A stretch of 53,405 nucleotides of DNA from Colwellia_A sp041890515 (GTDB lineage: Bacteria; Pseudomonadota; Gammaproteobacteria; Enterobacterales; Alteromonadaceae). Within the stretch, counting starts at the first letter, position 1, and each line of letters begins with the position of its first letter. The stretch spans positions 1 through 53,405 of the forward strand of contig JASDWX010000088.1 in the NCBI GenBank assembly GCA_041890515.1. Direction: 5' to 3'. Under the pieces are notes generated by a model, which saw only the letters and a list, made by a program, of their open reading frames with translations, had not been told where the DNA came from and did no database searches. This document shows, piece after piece, positions 34,108 to 43,371 of this stretch. Both the position numbers and the translations under genes were made by a program.

Positions 34108-35319
34108 GTGAACGACTCTTCAAACAACGCACGTTTTTACGCACATTTAAATGATCAAATTGAGCAAGTTAAAGAAGACGGTTTATATAAAGCCGAACGT
34201 ATTATTACTACCGCACAACAACCTAATATTGCTGTGGCAACAGGTGAAGCTGTTGTGAATTTCTGTGCAAACAATTATTTAGGTTTAGCAAATCATCCTC
34301 AACTTATCGCTGCAGCAAAAGCAGGTTTAGACGAGCATGGCTTTGGTATGGCGTCAGTACGTTTTATCTGTGGTACTCAAGATATCCATAAAACGTTAGA
34401 AGGTAAATTAAGTCAATTTTTAGGCATGGAAGATACCATTCTTTATTCTTCATGTTTTGATGCTAATGCTGGCTTGTTTGAAACGTTATTAAATGCTGAA
34501 GATGCCATTATTAGTGATTCTTTAAACCACGCATCGATTATTGATGGGGTGCGTTTATGTAAAGCAAAACGTTATCGTTATGCTAATAATGATGCCAGCG
34601 ACCTAGAGCAACAGTTAATTGCTGCTGATGCAGCAGGTGCGCGTTTTAAATTAATTGCTACCGATGGCGTATTCTCGATGGATGGCGTTATCGCTAACTT
34701 GAAAGCCGTTTGTGATTTAGCAGACAAATATAATGCTTTAGTGATGGTTGATGATTCTCACGCCGTGGGTTTTGTTGGTGAAGAAGGTCGTGGTAGCCAC
34801 GAGTATTGTGAAGTCATGGGCCGCGTAGATATAATTACTGGTACATTAGGTAAAGCGATGGGCGGCGCATCAGGCGGTTATACTTCAGGTAAAAAAGAAA
34901 CGATTGAATGGTTACGTCAACGTTCTCGTCCTTACTTATTTTCAAACTCATTAGCACCCGCAATTGTTAATGCGTCAATCACAGTGATTGACTTATTAGC
35001 TGAAGGTGGCGAATTACGTAAAACATTAAAAGATAATGCCCGCTACTTCCGTGAAAACATGGAAGCTGCAGGTTTTACCTGTGCCGGCGCTGATCACGCA
35101 ATCATCCCTGTTATGTTAGGTGATGCAAAAGTAGCGAGCGAAATGGCAAGTCGACTTTTAGCTGAAGGTATTTATGTGATCGGTTTCTCATTCCCTGTTG
35201 TTCCAAAAGGCCAAGCACGTATTCGCACGCAAATTTCAGCAGCACATACCAAAGAGCAACTTGATAAAGCCATTTCAGCCTTTATTAGCATTGGCAAAGA
35301 AATGAACATTATTGACTAA
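34108..35319 (+). CDS. kbl: 2-amino-3-ketobutyrate CoA ligase (glycine C-acetyltransferase)
   Basis: This PLP enzyme splits 2-amino-3-ketobutyrate with CoA into glycine and acetyl-CoA. The 403 residues are of normal length. Motifs include NNYLGLANHP, VRFICGTQDIHKTLE, VDDSHAVGFVG and the PLP lysine in TGTLGKAMGGASGGY. The start is GTG 34108, with AAGGA six bases upstream. It forms an operon with tdh 16 bp downstream. Confidence 0.97.
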   Translation: MNDSSNNARFYAHLNDQIEQVKEDGLYKAERIITTAQQPNIAVATGEAVVNFCANNYLGLANHPQLIAAAKAGLDEHGFGMASVRFICGTQDIHKTLEGKLSQFLGMEDTILYSSCFDANAGLFETLLNAEDAIISDSLNHASIIDGVRLCKAKRYRYANNDASDLEQQLIAADAAGARFKLIATDGVFSMDGVIANLKAVCDLADKYNALVMVDDSHAVGFVGEEGRGSHEYCEVMGRVDIITGTLGKAMGGASGGYTSGKKETIEWLRQRSRPYLFSNSLAPAIVNASITVIDLLAEGGELRKTLKDNARYFRENMEAAGFTCAGADHAIIPVMLGDAKVASEMASRLLAEGIYVIGFSFPVVPKGQARIRTQISAAHTKEQLDKAISAFISIGKEMNIID

Positions 35320-35335
35320 GGTCGAAGGAAACACG

Positions 35336-36364
35336 ATGAAAGCACTAGCAAAATTAAAAGCTGAACCGGGCATTTGGATGACCGATAGTGAAAAGCCACA
35401 ATTAGGTCATAACGATTTATTAATTAAAATTAAAAAAACGGCTATTTGTGGTACCGACATTCATATTTATAACTGGGATGATTGGGCGCAAAAAACCATT
35501 CCTGTTCCTATGGTTGTCGGTCATGAATATGCGGGCGAAGTTGTTGGTATTGGCCAAGAAGTAAAAGGATTCTCATTAGGCGATCGTGTTTCTGGTGAAG
35601 GTCATATTACTTGTGGTCACTGTAGAAACTGTCGGGGTGGTCGTACTCATTTATGCAGAAACACCGTTGGCGTTGGCGTAAACCGTGAAGGTTCATTTGC
35701 TGAGTACTTAGTGATCCCTGCTTTTAATGCTTTCAAATTACCTGATGAAATTTCTGATGATTTAGCGGCAATATTCGACCCCTTTGGTAATGCTGTTCAT
35801 ACCGCATTGTCTTTTGATTTAGTGGGTGAAGATGTGCTTATAACAGGTGCTGGTCCCATTGGGATAATGGCTGCTGCAGTTGCTAAACATGTTGGTGCTC
35901 GTCATGTTGTCATTACCGATATTAATGAATACCGCTTAGATTTAGCTCGTAAAATGGGCGCTACGCGTGCGGTTAACGTCAGTAAAGAAAACTTAAACGA
36001 CGTGATGACAGATCTAGGTATGACTGAAGGCTTTGACGTTGGTATGGAAATGTCGGGTGTGCCAATGGCTTTCACCTCAATGTTAGAGAACATGAATAAC
36101 GGTGGGAAAATTGCCATGCTAGGTATTCCTGGTAATGACATGGCGATAGATTGGAGTCAAATTATTTTCAAAGGCTTAACCATTAAAGGTATTTATGGCC
36201 GTGAAATGTTTGAAACTTGGTACAAAATGGCAAGTTTGATTCAGTCTGGTTTAGATTTATCACCCATAATTACTCATCATTTTGATATTGATGATTTCCA
36301 GCAAGGTTTTGACATTATGCGTTCAGGCCAATCGGGGAAAGTTATTTTAAGCTGGGATAACTAG
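35336..36364 (+). CDS. tdh: L-threonine 3-dehydrogenase
   Basis: Tdh is the zinc- and NAD-dependent enzyme that oxidises threonine to 2-amino-3-ketobutyrate, the substrate of the preceding kbl product. At 342 residues it matches E. coli Tdh. The catalytic zinc ligands are in AICGTDIHIYNWDDW and VGHEYAGEV, the structural zinc in CGHCRNCRGGRTHLC, and the Rossmann motif in GAGPIGIMAAA. The frame is open from 35312, but ATG 35336 has GAAGGA upstream and the family N-terminus MKALAKLKAEPGIWM. A terminator follows. Confidence 0.97.
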   Translation: MKALAKLKAEPGIWMTDSEKPQLGHNDLLIKIKKTAICGTDIHIYNWDDWAQKTIPVPMVVGHEYAGEVVGIGQEVKGFSLGDRVSGEGHITCGHCRNCRGGRTHLCRNTVGVGVNREGSFAEYLVIPAFNAFKLPDEISDDLAAIFDPFGNAVHTALSFDLVGEDVLITGAGPIGIMAAAVAKHVGARHVVITDINEYRLDLARKMGATRAVNVSKENLNDVMTDLGMTEGFDVGMEMSGVPMAFTSMLENMNNGGKIAMLGIPGNDMAIDWSQIIFKGLTIKGIYGREMFETWYKMASLIQSGLDLSPIITHHFDIDDFQQGFDIMRSGQSGKVILSWDN

Positions 36365-36418
36365 ATTTTTCGAATGATCTCGATAATGTTATAACAAGTT
36401 TTACACATAACAAATCAT

Positions 36419-36446
36419 AAGCCGGCTCATTCGAACTGGCTTTTTT
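36419..36446 (+). terminator. Rho-independent terminator of kbl-tdh
   Basis: AAGCCGG / CTGGCTT (36419-36425 with 36436-36442, one G-U pair) closes a 10-nt loop and is followed by a run of T, 55 bp past the tdh stop. Confidence 0.85.
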
Positions 36447-36562
36447 AATCTTCACTCCTTAAAATATGTAACCTGTAACACTTGAACTTTAAGGGTGAAA
36501 TACACTATCAATTCGTTATAATGCACTTTCTAACCTATGTTTATCTCTTAAAAGGCAATATT

Positions 36563-37189
36563 GTGACAACTCCCGGCAATCTATTTATTCTTTCCGCGCC
36601 AAGTGGAGCAGGAAAATCAAGCTTGATCAAAGCATTGTTATCTCAAGAATCAACGCGACCTATGGAAGTTTCGGTGTCACATACTACAAGAGAGCCACGT
36701 CCCGGTGAAAATAATGGCGAACATTATCACTTTATTAGTGTGGATAAGTTTAAGGCACTGATCACAAAAAATGAACTTTATGAATACGCTGAAGTTTTTG
36801 AAAACTATTATGGGACTTCAGAAACTGCTATAGACATACAACTTGCGCAAGGTGTTGATGTTTTCCTTGATATAGATTGGCAAGGTGCTCAGCAAGTTCG
36901 AATGAAAAAGCCTGAGGTAACCACGATTTTCATTAGTCCTCCTTCAAAAAAAGAGCTAGAAAATCGTCTCAGAAAGCGTGGACAAGACAGCGAAAAAATC
37001 ATTGAATCTCGCATGTCACAAGCAAAAGCGGAATGCTCACACTACAATGAATTTGACTATGTTATTGTTAATAACGACTTCGCCCAAGCACTCAGCGAGT
37101 TAACAACCATTGTTAATAACCAACGTTTGAAATACAGCCAACAATCTATTACTCACCAATTGATGTTTGACGAATTGTTAAAAGAGTGA
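36563..37189 (+). CDS. gmk: Guanylate kinase
   Basis: Gmk converts GMP to GDP. The P-loop is SAPSGAGKSSL, the GMP-binding lid residues are in VSHTTREPRPGENNGEHYHF, and DIDWQGAQQVR is present. The frame is open from 36482, but that extension is not family-like. GTG 36563 with AAAGG seven bases upstream gives 208 residues and the standard start TTPGNLFILSAPSG. The gene begins the gmk-rpoZ-spoT group conserved in Gammaproteobacteria and links guanine nucleotide supply to (p)ppGpp. Confidence 0.96.
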   Translation: MTTPGNLFILSAPSGAGKSSLIKALLSQESTRPMEVSVSHTTREPRPGENNGEHYHFISVDKFKALITKNELYEYAEVFENYYGTSETAIDIQLAQGVDVFLDIDWQGAQQVRMKKPEVTTIFISPPSKKELENRLRKRGQDSEKIIESRMSQAKAECSHYNEFDYVIVNNDFAQALSELTTIVNNQRLKYSQQSITHQLMFDELLKE

Positions 37190-37295
37190 TATTTCAGCCC
37201 AGTTATTCCTTCTATGCAGATCTATACCTTGCTTAATACCCTGTAGGTCAGTAAACTACGGCACTATTTTAAAAATTTTAAGTTGGAGTGATCAA

Positions 37296-37580
37296 ATGGC
37301 TCGCGTTACAGTTGAAGGTGCGGTAGAAAAAGTAGGTAATCGTTTTGATTTGGTGTTGATTGCATCTCGTCGTGCTCGTCAAATTGCGACTGGTGGTAAA
37401 GAACCTTTGGTTGATGCAGAAAATGATAAACCAACCGTAATCGCTTTACGTGAAATTGAAGCTGGTTTGATCACAACTGAAGTAATGAACGTTAGTGATC
37501 GTCATGCACAAGTTCAGCAAGATACTGCAGAACTTGCAGCTGTTGCAGCTATTGTTGGTGGCGCTCAACCACAGCTATAA
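37296..37580 (+). CDS. rpoZ: RNA polymerase omega subunit
   Basis: The 94-residue protein begins MARVTVEGAVEKVGNRFDLV and contains the diagnostic ASRRARQIATGG and ALREIEAGLI segments. Omega helps assemble RNA polymerase and forms part of one ppGpp site. GGAG precedes ATG 37296. It sits between gmk and spoT as in E. coli and ends at a hairpin terminator. Confidence 0.98.
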   Translation: MARVTVEGAVEKVGNRFDLVLIASRRARQIATGGKEPLVDAENDKPTVIALREIEAGLITTEVMNVSDRHAQVQQDTAELAAVAAIVGGAQPQL

Positions 37581-37613
37581 ATTATTTAATCGTCTTTAGC
37601 GATTAGATATATC

Positions 37614-37652
37614 AAACGCGTCATCATTCCTGCAATGATCACGCGTTTTTTA
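37614..37652 (+). terminator. Terminator after rpoZ
   Basis: AAACGCGT / ACGCGTTT (37614-37621 with 37641-37648) and an inner ATCATT / AATGAT (37623-37628 with 37634-37639), with one C-C mismatch between, run into a T-tract. It separates rpoZ from spoT, so spoT probably has its own promoter or relies on read-through. Confidence 0.85.
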
Positions 37653-37751
37653 TTGTCAGTAATTAACGAATAACGTATTCTGTTAATATCACTAAAAACA
37701 CTGACTGACGGTAATAAATTCCGCTCAGCCTAATCATCAAGGATGTCATGC

Positions 37752-39863
37752 GTGTACCTTTTTGAACCATTAAAAGAGCTTGTTTCAAGCTATCTTTCTA
37801 AAGTACAAATTGACTTATTAAAACAAGCATACCTCGTGGCGCGTGAAGCCCATGAAGGACAAATGCGTTCCAGTGGTGAACCTTATATAACTCACCCTGT
37901 TGCGGTTGCTTTAAATTTAGCTCGAATGAACCTTGACCATGAAACGTTGATGGCGGCATTACTGCATGATGTCATTGAGGATACTCCCGTTACCAAAGAC
38001 GAATTAGCCGAATTATTTGGTTATACCGTTGCTGAATTGGTTGAAGGGGTCAGTAAACTTGATAAATTAAAGTTTGATAATAAAGAAGAAATGCAAGCGG
38101 AGAACTTCCGTAAAATGATACTTGCCATGGTGCAAGACATTCGCGTTATTTTGATTAAACTTGCTGATCGCACGCATAATATGCGTACACTTGAATCTTT
38201 ACGGCCTGACAAACGAAGACGTATTGCTCGTGAAACACTCGAAATTTATGCACCTATTGCCAACCGCTTAGGTATTCACGATACAAAAAATGAGTTAGAA
38301 GTTTTAGGTTTTGAAGCACTGTATCCGATGCGTTCACGTGCGCTCAAATCAGCGGTAAAACAGGCACGTGGCAACCGTAAAGAAATTGTTAATAACATTC
38401 AAGAAGAAATAGCCGCCCGCCTTGCAGAATGTGGTTTGAAAGCTGAAGTTATTGGCCGTGAGAAACACCTTTATTCAATTTATCGTAAAATGTTGAATAA
38501 AGAATTGATGTTTAATGAGGTAATGGATATTTACGCTTTTCGCGTTATTGTTGGCAATAAAATTGACAATTGTTACCGTGCACTTGGTGCCGTCCATAAC
38601 TTATTCAAACCTATTGAAAGTCGCTTTAAAGATTACATCGCCATTCCTAAAACCAATGGTTATCAATCTCTGCATACTTCCCTCATTGGTCCACACGGTA
38701 TTCCTGTAGAAATTCAAATTCGTACCGAAGATATGGATCAAATGGCAGATAAAGGTGTTGCTGCTCACTGGCTCTACAAACAAGACGGTGACCAAAGTGG
38801 CACAACGGCTCAAATGAAAGCCCGCCGTTGGATGCAAAGTTTATTGGAATTGCAACAAAGTGCAGGTAGCTCTTTTGAATTTATTGAAAATGTAAAATCA
38901 GACTTATTTCCTGAAGAAATTTACGTTTTTACGCCAGATGGACGTATTATTGAACTGCCTATGGGTGCAACCGCTGTTGATTTTGCTTATGCTGTTCACA
39001 CAGATGTGGGCAACTCATGTGTTGGTGTAAAAGTTGACCGCAAACCTTATCCACTCAGTAGAGCCATTGATTCAGGCCAAACGATTGAAGTGGTAACCTC
39101 TTCTGCTGCACGTCCTAATGCAACCTGGCTTAATTTTGTGGTGACCTCTAAAGCACGTTTACAAATACGCACTTACTTGCGTTCACAAGAGCAAACTGAA
39201 TCTTATAGTTTAGGGCGACGTTTATTAAGTCATGCGTTAGGTAAGTTAGATATTGAAGATATTAGCCAAGAAAAAATTGATCAAGTTGTCAAAGAAACGG
39301 GTAACACTAGCTTAGAACAACTTATGGTTAATATTGGTTTAGGTAATGCATTAAGCATTGGGATCGCTCGACGATTAACCGATGAATTTACCGACGATAA
39401 CATTGAAAATAGTTTCACCAACAACAAAACTAAAATGCCAATAAAAGGTACTGAAGGTATGTTAGTGAGTTATGGTAAATGTTGTCGCCCTATTCCAGGA
39501 GACAGTATTCTTGCTTACTTAAGTCCGGGTAAAGGCTTAATGGTGCACCAGCAAGGCTGTAGAAATATAAAAGGCCATGAGCATGGTGGTTTATTCCCCG
39601 TAAAATGGGATAGCGATATCGACCGAGACTTTATTGCAAAGTTACGTGTTGAAATACTTAATCATCAAGGCGCATTAGCCCTACTCACCAATGTTGTCGC
39701 GAGATGTGAATCAAATGTTCATACGCTAAATTCTGGAGAAAAAGACTCTGGTTTATATGTCATCGACATGGAAATAACCTGTCGTGATCGAGTGCACTTA
39801 GCTAATATTATTCGAAAAATAAAAGTGATGATTGATGTGCAGCGTGTTGTGCGTAATAAGTAG
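37752..39863 (+). CDS. spoT: SpoT, bifunctional (p)ppGpp synthetase/hydrolase
   Basis: SpoT sets (p)ppGpp levels in the stringent response. Domains: HD hydrolase with ITHPVAVALNL and LLHDVIEDTP, synthetase with REKHLYSIYRKM and YAFRVIVGN plus IPKTNGYQSLHTS, TGS (IYVFTPDGRIIELPMGATAVD), a zinc/CC region (GKCCRPIPGD) and ACT. An ATG exists at 37743, but AAGGA (37739-37743) overlaps it and is eight bases from GTG 37752, which gives the family N-terminus MYLFE-like. So GTG 37752 is the start and the length is 703. Followed by ridA and trmH. Confidence 0.97.
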   Translation: MYLFEPLKELVSSYLSKVQIDLLKQAYLVAREAHEGQMRSSGEPYITHPVAVALNLARMNLDHETLMAALLHDVIEDTPVTKDELAELFGYTVAELVEGVSKLDKLKFDNKEEMQAENFRKMILAMVQDIRVILIKLADRTHNMRTLESLRPDKRRRIARETLEIYAPIANRLGIHDTKNELEVLGFEALYPMRSRALKSAVKQARGNRKEIVNNIQEEIAARLAECGLKAEVIGREKHLYSIYRKMLNKELMFNEVMDIYAFRVIVGNKIDNCYRALGAVHNLFKPIESRFKDYIAIPKTNGYQSLHTSLIGPHGIPVEIQIRTEDMDQMADKGVAAHWLYKQDGDQSGTTAQMKARRWMQSLLELQQSAGSSFEFIENVKSDLFPEEIYVFTPDGRIIELPMGATAVDFAYAVHTDVGNSCVGVKVDRKPYPLSRAIDSGQTIEVVTSSAARPNATWLNFVVTSKARLQIRTYLRSQEQTESYSLGRRLLSHALGKLDIEDISQEKIDQVVKETGNTSLEQLMVNIGLGNALSIGIARRLTDEFTDDNIENSFTNNKTKMPIKGTEGMLVSYGKCCRPIPGDSILAYLSPGKGLMVHQQGCRNIKGHEHGGLFPVKWDSDIDRDFIAKLRVEILNHQGALALLTNVVARCESNVHTLNSGEKDSGLYVIDMEITCRDRVHLANIIRKIKVMIDVQRVVRNK

Positions 39864-39902
39864 TCAATTATATTTAACAAAATTATGTTGTAGGAAATTA
39901 TT

Positions 39903-40292
39903 ATGAAAACCATTATTAGTACAGACAATGCTCCGAGTGCCATTGGTACATACAGCCAAGCAGTAAAAGTTAATAATACCGTTTATCTTTCAGGTCAAAT
40001 CCCACTTGTTCCAGCAACAATGGTCGTTGTTTCTGATGATTTTACCGAGCAAACTCACCAAGTATTCAAAAATTTAGTTGCTGTCTGTGAAGCTGCAGGT
40101 GGCAATATTAACGATATGGTGAAAGTAAATATTTTCATGATGGATTTAGCTAATTTCGCAACGGTAAATGAAGTGATGAGCCAGTATTTTTCAAAGCCTT
40201 ATCCTGCTCGCGCAGCCGTTCAGGTTTCTCGTTTACCAAAAGATGTGCTCATCGAAATTGATGGCGTGATGGAATTACCTAACGTCGGATAA
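39903..40292 (+). CDS. ridA: RidA-family enamine/imine deaminase
   Basis: RidA hydrolyses reactive 2-aminoacrylate and related imines from PLP enzymes. The 129 residues show YSQAVKVNNTVYLSGQIPL, the catalytic-site Arg in YPARAAVQVSRLPKDVLIEIDGVM and the usual trimer fold. GTAGGAAA precedes ATG 39903. It lies 39 bp after spoT, an association seen in several Gammaproteobacteria, and so may share its transcript. Confidence 0.95.
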   Translation: MKTIISTDNAPSAIGTYSQAVKVNNTVYLSGQIPLVPATMVVVSDDFTEQTHQVFKNLVAVCEAAGGNINDMVKVNIFMMDLANFATVNEVMSQYFSKPYPARAAVQVSRLPKDVLIEIDGVMELPNVG

Positions 40293-40296
40293 TATC

Positions 40297-40368
40297 GGGC
40301 TGTAAGCCCTAAATTATATTCCCCCTTTAAATATAAGTGTTACACATAATAGTTATATTTTAGGGGAA
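40297..40368 (+). other. Two hairpins between ridA and trmH
   Basis: GGGCT-GTA-AGCCC (40297-40309) is followed by a longer imperfect stem, TTCCCC...TTTAAATATAA (from 40319) with TTATATTT...GGGGAA (to 40368). Neither has a clean U-tract after it. They could be an attenuator or processing site; a terminator for ridA is possible. Confidence 0.45.
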
Positions 40369-40464
40369 GCCGTCAAATAAATTTAAACAATCAGCTTATG
40401 TTTTATAAGTGATTTTTTTACATTTATTTAGACAATGAACCATAACGTTTAAATGTGAAGTGTA

Positions 40465-41172
40465 ATGACTCCTGAAAGATTAGAAAGAATAAATATGATG
40501 CTCGATCACCGCCAACCAGATTTAACGGTTTGTATGGAAGGTGTACATAAGTCGCATAACCTTGCGGCGGTTGTGCGCACCGCTGATGCCATTGGCGTAA
40601 GTGATGTGCATGCCATATGGAAAAGCGATGAAATGGAAGTGCGTGGTGGTAGTGCCGCTGGCAGTCAAAACTGGATTGATGTTCATAACTACAGCAAAAC
40701 GAAAGATGCTATTGATGAATTAAAAAAACAAGGTATGCAAATTTTAGTCACCAACCTTTCTGATACTGCAGTCGATTTTCGTGAAATTGATTACACAAAA
40801 CCAACAGCGATTATTTTAGGCCAAGAAAAGTTTGGGGCTTCAGATGTCGCCCTTGCAATGGCCGATCAAGATATAATGATCCCCATGGTTGGCATGGTGC
40901 AATCACTAAATGTTTCTGTTGCCTGTTCCGTCATATTATATGAAGCACAACGCCAGCGTCAATTAGCTGGAATGTATGATACACCAGGTATTGATGAAAA
41001 CCGTCGTCAGCGTTTCTTATTCGAAGGTGGGCATCCCATTTTTGCTGAAGCCTGTAATCGTAAAGGTTTACCTTATCCGACGATTGATAAAGATGGACAA
41101 ATTATTGCCTCTGAACCGTGGTGGGAGCAAATGCAAATGACTCAAGCTGCATGGAAAGCATTAGATAACTAA
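40465..41172 (+). CDS. trmH: tRNA (guanosine-18-2'-O)-methyltransferase
   Basis: TrmH is a SPOUT-class methyltransferase that modifies G18 in the tRNA D-loop. The 235 residues show the SPOUT motifs NLAAVVRTADAIGV, IILGQEKFGASDVAL and MIPMVGMVQSLNVSVACSVILYEA with the knot residues. It lies between spoT-ridA and recG as in the E. coli spoT-trmH-recG order. The C-terminal YPTIDKDGQI tail is TrmH-specific. Confidence 0.95.
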   Translation: MTPERLERINMMLDHRQPDLTVCMEGVHKSHNLAAVVRTADAIGVSDVHAIWKSDEMEVRGGSAAGSQNWIDVHNYSKTKDAIDELKKQGMQILVTNLSDTAVDFREIDYTKPTAIILGQEKFGASDVALAMADQDIMIPMVGMVQSLNVSVACSVILYEAQRQRQLAGMYDTPGIDENRRQRFLFEGGHPIFAEACNRKGLPYPTIDKDGQIIASEPWWEQMQMTQAAWKALDN

Positions 41173-41237
41173 GCCATAGCTTACTGAACTTTGATACTCA
41201 TATTCTGTGGGTAAATGATAAAAAGGATTAAAGCTCA

Positions 41238-43328
41238 GTGTCAAAAGGGCTAGCAAAACTTGCACAAATAGCCATCACCAGCTTAAAGGGGGTTGGACCA
41301 AGCATGGCTGAAAAGCTATCAAAAATTGGCTTGATTTCACTACAAGATTTACTTTTTCACTTACCTAATCGTTATGAAGACCGGACACGTGTAACTTCAA
41401 TACGTGACTGTTTTCCTGGTGTTTTTACCAATATAATTGGCGAAATTACTGAAAGCCAAATTATTAGTGGCAAACGACGCATGCTACTGGTTACTGTCCA
41501 GGACGGATCTGGCACAGTCAACCTTAGATTTTTTCGCTTTACCGCTTCACAAAAAAACAATTTAGCGCTCGGGGTAAACATTCGCTGTTATGGTGAAATT
41601 AAACGTGGTGCTCGTGGTTTTGAAATAATCCACCCTGAATATAAACCACTTGATGAAGATCAGCCGTTAACCGCTGTAGACGAAACACTAACACCCGTTT
41701 ACCCAACCACGGATGGCTTACGACAAATAACCTTACGTAATTTAACAGAACAAGCCTTAATTAGATTACAGCGGGGGCAAGTTGAAGAATTATTGCCTGA
41801 CGAATTTAATTTACAGAACTATTCTCTAGAAGAAGCCTTGGCGCTTATTCATCGTCCACCTCCTGACACATCGGTAATTCAATTAGAAGAAGGCAAGCAC
41901 CCTGCACAACTACGTTTGATAAAAGAAGAATTACTGGCGCATAATTTAAGTATGCTGAAATTACGTCAGTCTAGCGATGTACACAAATCTGTATCTTTAA
42001 AGAAAAAAGAAGCACTGAGTGGGAAATTTTTAGCATCATTACCTTTTTCGCCCACTAATGCGCAAACAAGAGTAGTGAAAGAAATTCGTAAAGACTTAAC
42101 ACAAGCTCAACCCATGATGCGATTAGTACAAGGTGATGTCGGTTCAGGAAAAACCTTAGTAGCAGCACTCGCTGCAATTACCGCGATCAGTGAAGGTTTT
42201 CAGGTTGCCTTAATGGCACCAACAGAAATTTTGGCAGAGCAACACGCCATTAATTTTCAACATTGGTTTGAGCCACTTGAAATTAGTGTTGGCTGGCTCG
42301 CAGGAAAAACAAAAGCGAAAGCAAGGCGCCACGCTTTAGAACATATCGAAAATGGCAACATGCAAATGATCGTCGGTACCCATGCGTTGTTTCAAGACAA
42401 GGTTAAGTTTCATAAATTAGCGCTTATCATCATTGATGAACAGCATCGTTTTGGCGTTCATCAACGTTTGTCGTTAAGAGAAAAAGGTGCTTTCGACGGT
42501 AATTTTCCGCATCAACTGATCATGACAGCCACGCCTATTCCCCGTACTTTGGCGATGACTGCCTATGCTGATTTAGATACGTCGATTATTGATGAACTTC
42601 CCCCTGGGAGAACACCAATAAATACCGTTGCATTACCCGACACACGACGTGATGACGTAGTAGAACGTATTAGAAAGGGTTGTGTACAAGACAACCGACA
42701 AGCTTATTGGGTATGTACGCTAATTGAAGAATCAGAAGTATTGCAATGCCAAGCTGCTGAAGATACAGCCGTTTATTTACAAGAACAGTTGTCAGAATTG
42801 AAAGTTGGTTTAGTTCACGGACGAATGAAAGCCGCTGAAAAACAATCTGTGATGAAATTATTCAAAGACGGTGATTTAGATTTACTCGTTGCCACTACCG
42901 TTATTGAAGTGGGTGTTGATGTACCCAATTCAAGTTTAATGGTCATTGAAAACCCTGAGCGATTAGGTTTAGCACAATTGCATCAATTACGTGGTCGAGT
43001 CGGTCGAGGCACCGTCGCTTCACATTGTGTATTAATGTATAAAAGCCCACTATCTAAAACTGCCATAAAACGCTTAGCGGTATTACGGGAAAGTAATGAT
43101 GGTTTTGTTATTGCACAAAAGGATTTAGAAATACGAGGTCCCGGAGAGTTATTAGGTACTAAGCAGACCGGTCTGGCTGATTTAAAAATAGCCGACTTAC
43201 TGAGAGATGCGCATTTAATTCCAGAAGTACAACAACACGCTTACCTGATTTGGAAGAAGTACCCGCAAAATGCACAAGCAATTATTCAGCGTTGGATGGG
43301 TGAACGTGAACATTTCTCGAATGCTTAA
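41238..43328 (+). CDS. recG: ATP-dependent DNA helicase RecG
   Basis: RecG remodels stalled replication forks and branched DNA. The 696-residue protein has the wedge domain (LFHLPNRYEDRT, OB fold) and helicase lobes with Walker A QGDVGSGKT, the DEQH box IIDEQHRFGVHQR, motif III TATPIPRTLA, and GRVGRG. The start is GTG 41238 with AAAAGGA ten bases upstream. It ends the gmk-to-recG block. Confidence 0.97.
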   Translation: MSKGLAKLAQIAITSLKGVGPSMAEKLSKIGLISLQDLLFHLPNRYEDRTRVTSIRDCFPGVFTNIIGEITESQIISGKRRMLLVTVQDGSGTVNLRFFRFTASQKNNLALGVNIRCYGEIKRGARGFEIIHPEYKPLDEDQPLTAVDETLTPVYPTTDGLRQITLRNLTEQALIRLQRGQVEELLPDEFNLQNYSLEEALALIHRPPPDTSVIQLEEGKHPAQLRLIKEELLAHNLSMLKLRQSSDVHKSVSLKKKEALSGKFLASLPFSPTNAQTRVVKEIRKDLTQAQPMMRLVQGDVGSGKTLVAALAAITAISEGFQVALMAPTEILAEQHAINFQHWFEPLEISVGWLAGKTKAKARRHALEHIENGNMQMIVGTHALFQDKVKFHKLALIIIDEQHRFGVHQRLSLREKGAFDGNFPHQLIMTATPIPRTLAMTAYADLDTSIIDELPPGRTPINTVALPDTRRDDVVERIRKGCVQDNRQAYWVCTLIEESEVLQCQAAEDTAVYLQEQLSELKVGLVHGRMKAAEKQSVMKLFKDGDLDLLVATTVIEVGVDVPNSSLMVIENPERLGLAQLHQLRGRVGRGTVASHCVLMYKSPLSKTAIKRLAVLRESNDGFVIAQKDLEIRGPGELLGTKQTGLADLKIADLLRDAHLIPEVQQHAYLIWKKYPQNAQAIIQRWMGEREHFSNA

Positions 43329-43371
43329 CTTCGTTCCTACAAAAAGATAAGCATCCAATAATATCTAAGTA

